NCBI GenBank assembly: GCA_036758285.1
Contig: DAIOWV010000014.1
Coordinates: forward strand, 1-61,517
Direction of reading: 5' to 3'
Length of the DNA stretch: 61,517 nt
Source of the DNA: Taishania sp036758285
GTDB lineage: Bacteria > Bacteroidota > Bacteroidia > Flavobacteriales_D > Crocinitomicaceae
This document shows, piece after piece, positions 55,515 through 61,517 of the stretch. Under the pieces are notes generated by a model. The model saw only the letters and a list, made by a program, of their open reading frames with translations. It did no database searches and was not told the DNA's origin. The position numbers and the translations under genes are program-made. The first letter of the stretch is position 1. The number at the start of each line of letters is the position of its first letter.

Positions 55515-55551
55515 GAGTTAATGTTGTTTTCAGCATTAACTCTTTTTTTTT
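55515..55551 (+). terminator. Rho-independent terminator of secA
   Basis: A 12-bp stem (gagttaatgttg / cagcattaactc, one G-U pair) with a four-base loop is followed by a run of nine T. It ends six bases before the next start codon, so the following operon must use another promoter or read-through. Confidence 0.85.
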
Positions 55552-55556
55552 AATAA

Positions 55557-56318
55557 ATGATAAAAACAATTGGAATCATAGGGTCAGGAAATGTTGCTTG
55601 GCATTTAGTTCGTGGATTTGTTAATCTACCTAGTATAACTATAAAATGGATTACTAGTAGAAATGAAAAAACAGGTGCTTATTTAGCTGAAATGGCCAAT
55701 GTGAAATATAGTTCAACCATTCCAGATGATAGTGTCGATTTGGTTTTGATTTGTGTTAATGATGATGCTATTAATGAGGTGGTTTCATCTATTGCTTCTT
55801 CAACAAAATTGGCTTATACTTCTGGAACTATTTCGATAGAAAAATTAGGAGTTAAACACAATAATCTTGGTGTATTCTATCCACTTCAAACATTTACAAA
55901 AGGAAAAGAAGTTGAACTTAAAAATGTACCTTTTTTAATTGAATCAAATAATCAAAAATTTTCAATTGAACTTATCGAATTGGCTCAACAACTAAGTGAA
56001 AATGTGCAAGAAATGAATTCGGAGCAACGAAAACAATTGCATATAGCAGCAGTATTTTCTAATAATTTTGTAAATCATCTTTTATTCTTAGCTCAAGAAC
56101 ATTTAAAAGAAAACAATATAGAACAAGAAATATTGAATCCATTAATTCGAGAAACTGTTAATAAAGCATTTGAGCTTAATCCTTTTCAAGCTCAAAGTGG
56201 TCCAGCAAAAAGAAATGATAAAACCACAATCGCATCCCATTTAAATGAATTAACAGGATTACAAAAAGATATTTATTCATTAATTACTGATAGTATTATA
56301 AAAACATACTCCAAATGA
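55557..56318 (+). CDS. Rossmann-like/DUF2520 oxidoreductase-fold protein
   Basis: This 253-residue protein opens with the nucleotide-binding motif IGIIGSGNVAWHLVRGF. It has DLVLICVNDDAINEV and YTSGTISIEKLG, then FYPLQTFTKGKEV and a helical C-terminal DUF2520 domain (LHIAAVFSNNFVNHLLFLAQEHL). This is the Rossmann_like-DUF2520 family, with an architecture like NADP-dependent 6-phosphogluconate/pyrroline-5-carboxylate reductase relatives. Its substrate is not known. It overlaps the KdsC-like gene by the ATGA quartet at 56315-56318. Confidence 0.9.
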   Translation: MIKTIGIIGSGNVAWHLVRGFVNLPSITIKWITSRNEKTGAYLAEMANVKYSSTIPDDSVDLVLICVNDDAINEVVSSIASSTKLAYTSGTISIEKLGVKHNNLGVFYPLQTFTKGKEVELKNVPFLIESNNQKFSIELIELAQQLSENVQEMNSEQRKQLHIAAVFSNNFVNHLLFLAQEHLKENNIEQEILNPLIRETVNKAFELNPFQAQSGPAKRNDKTTIASHLNELTGLQKDIYSLITDSIIKTYSK

Positions 56319-56855
56319 TCACTTATAAAGAACGTTTAAATAAAATTACAACACTGATTTTTGATATCGATGGTGTTTTGACCAATGGAGATATAACTTT
56401 TTTGAAAGATGAGGTTGTGAGAACTTTGAATAGCCGTGACGGATATGCAATACAATTGGCAGTAAAAATGGGCTTTTCAATATTTATCATAACAGGTGGC
56501 AATTCTGAAATAATCAAAAAAAGTTTGTTAGGTTTAGGTGTTAAAGAAGTGCATTTGTCTTCTTTTAATAAATTAAATGTGATAGAANNNNNNNNNNTTA
56601 TTGACTTTGTCAGCTTTGAAATCTAATAATTTATCCGACGAAGAAATTTTATACATGGGGGATGATATCCCTGATTATCAGGTTATGAACAAAGTTGGGT
56701 GCGCTACTTGTCCACAAGATGCAGCTATTGAAATTAAGGAAATATCTCATTATCAGTCACCTTTCTATGGGGGTAAATTTGCTGTACGTGATGTTATAGA
56801 GCAAACATTAAAAGTTCAATCTAAATGGATGACTGAACAATCTTTTGAGTGGTAA
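56315..56855 (+). CDS. KdsC-like HAD-family phosphatase, with assembly gap
   Basis: This C0-type HAD protein has the nucleophile motif LIFDIDGVLTNGDI at residues 13-26. It also has FIITGGNSEI as motif II and, after a 10-N gap, YMGDDIPDYQVMNKVG as the metal-binding motif. KdsC hydrolyses 3-deoxy-D-manno-octulosonate-8-phosphate in lipid A-core synthesis. The Bacteroidota relatives in this gene pair are annotated that way but experimentally little tested. The frames on either side of the gap (56588-56597) agree only if its true length is a multiple of three. In many relatives a maf gene follows. Here it is absent. Confidence 0.87.
56588..56597. other. Assembly gap (10 N)
   Basis: This gap lies inside the KdsC-like gene between NVIE and LLTLSALK. 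The reading frames need a length divisible by three, so ten is a placeholder. Confidence 0.9.
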
Positions 56856-56952
56856 AGTAGATAGAAATCATCAATGTAAAATGTTAATGCAACTTTTGTG
56901 TTTAATAATTCGTTAATATTGTAATAATATATTTTTTTAAATTGTTACAAGA

Positions 56953-59900
56953 ATGAAAACTCTAAGATTGCTACATGCTACAATTTTTATTTGTTTATTA
57001 ACTAGTTCTTTATTTGCCCAGAAAGCTACTAATACACAGGCAGGAATGACTCCGAAAAAGGAGAATTACACTTTTTTTAGTAATGAAAACAATAAACTTC
57101 CCTATAATGCTCCATGTGTTTCATGTGAAGAGGATTTGGAAGCAAGAACTGAATTTACCAGGACTTTTTACGGTATTGATACTGATAAAGGGCAAGTTTA
57201 TAGTCAAGCAGGATACACTCCTTTGCATTTAAAAGATAATTCAGGTAGATGGATTGATGTTGATTCTAGATTGAAACCTCTTGGTAATAGCGTTTTTGCT
57301 GCGAAAAATCAACACACACCAGTAGTAATTGATTTATTAAGAAAAAATAGCTCTATTCAAAATATATTAGGTGTTATTCAATTTAATAACAATCTTGAGT
57401 TATTATGGAAAACGAATAACGAAACTGTTTCATTAGGTAATGCGAATATGAGTAATTATACAGCTGGTGATGATGGTGTTTATGTTACTGACGCTTGGCC
57501 TGGAATTGACATGGAAATGAGAGTTTTATTGGGTAGTGTGAAAACAAATTTCATTATCAAAAACAGACTTTCACAGACAAACGGAGAGTTAATTATTCGA
57601 GATCAAATTGACTTAAACAATGGATTAAAATTAAAGTTAATAAACAATTCCATTTCTGTTGAAAGTAATTCAGGACAAAAAGCATTCAATATGTCAACTT
57701 GTGTAGGGTATGATAGCAAGTCTGGCAGAGCAAATGGGACTGAAATTTTTGATTATCAATTAAATAATAATACATTGGATATTGTAGTTCCACTTGAGGT
57801 AATCTCAAAACCAGGATTAGTTTACCCATATGTAATTGATCCTTTAGTGAATTCTTCGAATACTTTACCACAATCTTCAATTTTAGGTTCACAGTATAAC
57901 ACATCTTGTTCATTTGATAATTATTGTTCTTACAATTTAACAGTTCCTACTCCTGTGAATGCTACATTTACAGACATATTGTGGAATTTTGATTATATAG
58001 CTACAGGTATGTGTTCTATGGATGATGGTGCACTTAGAATTGCATCAGGTTCATGTTTAAGTCCATCAACATCAGGGTATTATTGGTATTGTAACAACTG
58101 GTTGCCTGGTACATGTAATGGAGAAGATATTTCAATATTTTCTGATTTAGGAAGTTGTTTACCAGCTCCTTCATGTACGCCTCAAAATGTACCTTTCGAA
58201 ATGCGTTTTTTTAGAAGTTGTTATGGTGCATCAGGCTGTAGTAATGATTGTATTGGTGCAGCTTCTCCGTGGGCAATGACGATTGTAGGTAGAACAATTG
58301 AGTACACTGCTCCTACAAATCCAATTACTTTGTCTACCTCTACTATTTGCGAAGGATCATCTCTTACAGCTACTACAAGCGGAATTTATGGGACAGCGCC
58401 TTATATTTATAATTGGAGTACTAATGCTACAGGAACCCCTTCTTTAGGAACTGGAAGTTCAGTTTCAATTACACCTCCAGGAACTGGTGTGGTTACAATT
58501 TATTCAATTGTTACAGATGCTTGTGGTCAACAGTCTGTTGCTTCAAGAAATATCACAATAAACCCTGCAACTGATATTACAGTCAATTATCCAGCAAATA
58601 CTTATTGTTTAACTGGACCAAATCCAATTCCTGTTATTACACCAGCAAATGGAGTTGGTACTTTTTCAGGAACAGGAGTGACTTTTGTTAGTACAAGCAC
58701 AGGTGAAATTGATATTGCAGCTACTGGATTAGGAAGCTATACTGTAAGTTTTGTTAGTACAGGAAGCTGTCCTGCAAATTATAGCCAAAACATAATTATT
58801 TCTAATAGTTTAGATGCAAACTTTACGTATGCTTCGCCTATTTGTAAAAATGACATTGATCCATTGCCAATACTAACAACAGGTTCAAATGGAGTTTATT
58901 CATCTTCATCAACAAATTTGTCATTAAATACAGCGAATGGTGAGATCGATTTGCAAAATACTCAAATTGGAACTTACACGATTACAAATGTCGTTCCTGC
59001 TTCAGGAAGTTGCCCTTCAGTAACGCATTCTGAAACAATCACAGTTTTTGAATCTCCAAGTGCTGTTTTATCTGGGGGAGCAAATCTTTGTGCAGGTGAC
59101 CCAATACCTACGGTTAGTATTGCATTGACTGGAAATGGCCCATGGGATGTGGGAATTTCTGATGGAACTGCAACAACTGCCTTAACGATTACGAGTTCAC
59201 CTTATGTTTATTCACCGACAAGTGGAGGGAATTATACTTTGACTTATGTCAATGATATAAATTGTTCAGGAACTGTATCAGGAACTGCAAATATTGTTGT
59301 AAATCAATTTCCAGTAATGAATTCAGTTGCGAATATTGTCACATGTGTTAACAGTAGTGTCACTGTTCCAGGTTTTACAAGTGATTTAACTAATACAGAT
59401 TATGCTTGGACAAATTCTTTATCAGCAATTGGATTAGGAAGTGCTGGAAATGGAGACATTTCAAGTTTCACAGGAACAAACACAACTTCTTCACCAATTA
59501 CAGGGACTATTATTGTTACTCCTTCTGTAAATGGATGTGTAGGAGCAACTGTTAGTTTTACAATAACAATTAATCCAGCAACTCCACCAACTGCTGGAAC
59601 AACAACGTCATATTGTTTTGGAGATGTAATGGCTGATTTAACTGCAACACCTTCTATGGGAGGTACAATAAGTTGGTATAATGATCCTGCATTGACTACA
59701 CCTTTATGGACTGGTGGAATTTACGGACCTTCTCCAAATGTAGGTGTGCATACATATTATGTAACAGAAACATTTAGTGGATGTAGATCACTTCCTGTAA
59801 TTGTTACTATTACTGTGGAGCCTCAACCAACAGTGAATGCTGGAGCAGATACAACAATTTGCGAAAATGAATCATTATTACTTTTCGGAACTGGAGCTCA

Positions 59901-60582
59901 AACGTACGTTTGGGATAATGGAGTTGTTGATTCGGTTGCATTTAATCCTTCAGTTGGAACAGTTACTTATACTGTTACTGGAACGAATGCGGGTGGTTGT
60001 TCAAATACAGATCAAATTGTTGTCAATACATTGGTAAGTCCTTCAGCAAATTTGGTTGCAACTCCAATTACTGGATATGTACCATTAACTGTAAACTTTG
60101 ATAATAATTCAACAGGTGGTGTAAGTTATGAATGGGATTTTGGAAATGGAACAAATAGTACATCTCCTTCATCTCCACTATCGTCTGATTATTTAAGTGC
60201 AGGTGTTTATACAGCTTATTTAATTGTAACAAATAACGATGGTTGTACAGATACTGCTATGGTAGTAATAAATGTATCCCCATTTGCTCCAACAACTTTT
60301 GTAATACCAAATGTATTTACACCAGGTAATGATGGAGTTAATGATACTTATCACTTTAATGTTCAAAATGCGAAATCTTTTGAAGCCACAATTTTGAATA
60401 GATGGGGAAATATTGTTGGAAAAATTTCAGGGCCTAATCCACAAGATGGTTGGGATGGAAAAGATTCAAACTCTGGAGCTTTTTGTGCTGAAGGCGTGTA
60501 CTTTTGTGAATACAAGATTGTTGATTCGGAAGGTGTTGAAACAAAAGGACAAACATTTTTCCATATAATCTACGCTAAATAA
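56953..60582 (+). CDS. T9SS type B (CHU_C)-sorted secreted protein with Ig-like and PKD domains
   Basis: This 1209-residue protein has a signal peptide (MKTLRLLHATIFICLLTSSLFAQ). An N-terminal beta-rich region follows, with the cysteine pair CVSCEED and several hundred residues that recall secreted Bacteroidota proteins (YPYVIDPLVNSSN). A long row of SprB-like/Ig-like strands comes next. A PKD domain spans about residues 1030-1105 (VNFDNNSTGGVSYEWDFGNGT...SAGVYTAYLIVTNNDG). The C-terminal gliding-motility-associated CHU_C domain reads PNVFTPGNDGVNDTYHF, then ILNRWGNIV, then DGWDGKDSNSGAFCAEGVYF. It should be secreted by T9SS and attached to the surface. An adhesin or matrix protein role is inferred. 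Confidence 0.88.
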   Translation: MKTLRLLHATIFICLLTSSLFAQKATNTQAGMTPKKENYTFFSNENNKLPYNAPCVSCEEDLEARTEFTRTFYGIDTDKGQVYSQAGYTPLHLKDNSGRWIDVDSRLKPLGNSVFAAKNQHTPVVIDLLRKNSSIQNILGVIQFNNNLELLWKTNNETVSLGNANMSNYTAGDDGVYVTDAWPGIDMEMRVLLGSVKTNFIIKNRLSQTNGELIIRDQIDLNNGLKLKLINNSISVESNSGQKAFNMSTCVGYDSKSGRANGTEIFDYQLNNNTLDIVVPLEVISKPGLVYPYVIDPLVNSSNTLPQSSILGSQYNTSCSFDNYCSYNLTVPTPVNATFTDILWNFDYIATGMCSMDDGALRIASGSCLSPSTSGYYWYCNNWLPGTCNGEDISIFSDLGSCLPAPSCTPQNVPFEMRFFRSCYGASGCSNDCIGAASPWAMTIVGRTIEYTAPTNPITLSTSTICEGSSLTATTSGIYGTAPYIYNWSTNATGTPSLGTGSSVSITPPGTGVVTIYSIVTDACGQQSVASRNITINPATDITVNYPANTYCLTGPNPIPVITPANGVGTFSGTGVTFVSTSTGEIDIAATGLGSYTVSFVSTGSCPANYSQNIIISNSLDANFTYASPICKNDIDPLPILTTGSNGVYSSSSTNLSLNTANGEIDLQNTQIGTYTITNVVPASGSCPSVTHSETITVFESPSAVLSGGANLCAGDPIPTVSIALTGNGPWDVGISDGTATTALTITSSPYVYSPTSGGNYTLTYVNDINCSGTVSGTANIVVNQFPVMNSVANIVTCVNSSVTVPGFTSDLTNTDYAWTNSLSAIGLGSAGNGDISSFTGTNTTSSPITGTIIVTPSVNGCVGATVSFTITINPATPPTAGTTTSYCFGDVMADLTATPSMGGTISWYNDPALTTPLWTGGIYGPSPNVGVHTYYVTETFSGCRSLPVIVTITVEPQPTVNAGADTTICENESLLLFGTGAQTYVWDNGVVDSVAFNPSVGTVTYTVTGTNAGGCSNTDQIVVNTLVSPSANLVATPITGYVPLTVNFDNNSTGGVSYEWDFGNGTNSTSPSSPLSSDYLSAGVYTAYLIVTNNDGCTDTAMVVINVSPFAPTTFVIPNVFTPGNDGVNDTYHFNVQNAKSFEATILNRWGNIVGKISGPNPQDGWDGKDSNSGAFCAEGVYFCEYKIVDSEGVETKGQTFFHIIYAK

Positions 60583-60623
60583 GATTAAAAAAATAAAATT
60601 CAATTACTTTTGAGAAATCCTTG

Positions 60624-60631
60624 TAAATTTG
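60624..60631 (+). promoter_or_regulatory. Candidate -7 box (TAAATTTG) for slyD
   Basis: TAAATTTG matches TAnnTTTG and ends four bases before the slyD ATG at 60636, again a near-leaderless arrangement. Confidence 0.45.
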
Positions 60632-60635
60632 AATT

Positions 60636-61118
60636 ATGAAAATAGGAACAAATTCTGTGGTTTCGTTGGATTACACATTAAAAAACAACGTTGGTGAGGT
60701 ACTTGATTCATCAGAAGGACGTGCTCCATTAGTATACCTACACGGAGTTGGTGCATTGATCCCAGGGTTGGAGAATGAAATCGAAGGCATGGAAAAAGGA
60801 AATGGAAAAACGGTAGTAGTTCAACCTGAGCATGCTTATGGACACAGAAGTGACGAATTACTTCATGTTGTACCTAAAAGTGGATTTCAAGGAGATGAAG
60901 AGATGCAAATTGGGATGCAGGTTCAATTAGAAACTGAACAAGGTCCGGCAATTGCTTCAATTTCGAAAATCGATGGAGAAGATATAACTTTGGATTTAAA
61001 TCACCCATTAGCAGGAGAAGTATTAACGTTTGAAATCTCTATTGATGACGTTAGAGAGGCTACTTCTGAAGAAATTGCTCATGGACACGTACATGGTCCA
61101 GGTGGTCATCATCATTAA
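60636..61118 (+). CDS. slyD: SlyD-type FKBP peptidyl-prolyl isomerase
   Basis: This 160-residue protein has the split FKBP domain (VSLDYTLKNNVGEVLDSSEG, LIPGLENEIEGMEKGNGKTVVV, LDLNHPLAGEVLTFEISI). An inserted chaperone flap (about residues 70-120) and a His-rich C-terminal tail (HGHVHGPGGHHH) that may bind nickel or other metals complete it. SlyD helps protein folding and, in enterobacteria, nickel delivery. Single gene with a strong terminator after it. Confidence 0.95.
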   Translation: MKIGTNSVVSLDYTLKNNVGEVLDSSEGRAPLVYLHGVGALIPGLENEIEGMEKGNGKTVVVQPEHAYGHRSDELLHVVPKSGFQGDEEMQIGMQVQLETEQGPAIASISKIDGEDITLDLNHPLAGEVLTFEISIDDVREATSEEIAHGHVHGPGGHHH

Positions 61119-61133
61119 TAGTTTTATAATATG

Positions 61134-61170
61134 AAAAAAGTCTTTCTCAATTTTTGAGAAAGACTTTTTT
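61134..61170. terminator. Bidirectional terminator, 17-bp stem
   Basis: A perfect 17-bp inverted repeat (left arm 61134-61150, right arm 61154-61170) with a three-base loop lies between slyD and the convergent rsmD. A and T tracts on both ends fit termination in both directions. Confidence 0.9.
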
Positions 61171-61208
61171 GTTTCTTTTCATTTCTAGTTAAAGTGCTAA
61201 TTTCGTTT

Positions 61209-61517
61209 TTACAATGAGAAAAAGCTGAAAATTACATTTCCGTAACTTCTACTCAGCTCAAAATGGGGTAACTCGCTTAGGTCTGTTCGTTTTCCATGTT
61301 CAACAATTAATAAACCACCTTCATTCAATAATTTTTTTTAAAAAATAAGTCGAACTATATCATTGTGAAATTTGAAATCATATGGAGGATCTGCAAAAAC
61401 TAAATCGAATGAATCAGTTAGTTTTTCAAGATACTTGATAATGTCATAATGAACGACTTGGATTTTGTCAGTCATTTCAAATTCTCTAGCGAGTGATCGG
61501 ATGTGTTTAGTAACGTT
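61209..61517 (-). pseudogene. rsmD: 3' part of rsmD (16S rRNA m2G966 methyltransferase), with in-frame stop
   Basis: Reading the minus strand from the window edge gives NVTKHIRSLAREFE, then IQVVHYDIIKYL, the catalytic DPPY in LVFADPPYDFKFH, and then a TAA at 61340-61338. After the TAA the same frame continues KKLLNEGGLLIVEHGKRTDL to a normal end at 61209. This is RsmD; the 5' part is outside the window. Where the in-frame TAA stands, relatives usually have Glu or Lys, so GAA or AAA changed to TAA is the simplest explanation. It lies beside runs of A and T. Sequencing error and true decay cannot be separated here. Confidence 0.85.

Noticed and set aside
1..61517. CRISPR arrays, tRNA/rRNA genes, insertion sequences
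   Set aside because: No regularly spaced direct repeats, no cloverleaf or rRNA stretches and no transposase motifs were seen while reading the window.

Overview
The window looks like a draft-assembly piece of a free-living bacterium of the phylum Bacteroidota, most likely order Flavobacteriales (a Crocinitomicaceae/Cryomorphaceae-like lineage is my guess). The reasons are: strongly AT-rich DNA; Bacteroidota-type promoters (TAnnTTTG -7 boxes, few Shine-Dalgarno sites); secreted proteins with type IX secretion (T9SS) type A and type B (CHU_C) C-terminal sorting domains; LytTR and two-component-propeller regulators; DUF4920, DUF2520 and DUF4870 families; and a SecA with the long Bacteroidota N-terminal region. 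I see no rRNA, tRNA, CRISPR array, insertion sequence or prophage. Six runs of N interrupt genes and are assembly gaps. Several apparent frame breaks sit exactly at them.

Layout. 0-5.7 kb: a minus-strand group of exported proteins (a partial unknown, a propeller-like repeat protein, an aspartic-protease/PDZ lipoprotein), a plus-strand XRE/S24 regulator, and a secreted von Willebrand type D protein. 5.7-20.8 kb: mostly housekeeping. It holds lhgO, a UvrD/PcrA helicase, a GT2 glycosyltransferase, the tRNA methylthiotransferase mtaB, a sensor kinase, a DUF4920 lipoprotein, a methyltransferase, a RecD-like helicase, a tetrapyrrole-methylase-fold methyltransferase and a low-molecular-weight phosphatase packed together, then a frameshifted corA, gpmI and a second orphan kinase. 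21.0-26.6 kb: a giant repeat-built surface protein whose T9SS sorting domain is cut off by an in-frame TGA. 26.6-31.2 kb: a CapA-like protein, a small membrane protein, an OmpA-family protein, hemE and a one-domain DEAD-like ATPase.

31.3-40.3 kb: a propeller histidine kinase with its LytTR response regulator, then a minus-strand accessory run (SDR reductase, Crp/Fnr regulator, unknown secreted protein, two PH-like membrane proteins, SUKH-like protein, DUF4870 protein). 40.5-51.9 kb: a TPR/coiled-coil/HTH regulator, a T9SS-sorted secreted protein, a tetR-tolC-adaptor-RND efflux operon with a shared palindromic operator, an AraC regulator and a small membrane protein. 52-61.5 kb: secA, a DUF2520 dehydrogenase and a KdsC-like phosphatase, a CHU_C-sorted PKD protein, slyD, and the 3' part of an rsmD with an in-frame stop.

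The clearest functional unit is the efflux operon. The same 11-bp palindrome lies in the tetR promoter and directly before tolC, which suggests autoregulation plus control of the pump by TetR. A second theme is export to the cell surface: at least three T9SS cargo or adhesin genes, SecA for the inner-membrane step, and several signal-peptide or lipoprotein genes. A third is the number of lesions (one frameshift, two in-frame stops, two chimeric contig tips). Together these point to draft quality as much as to real gene decay.
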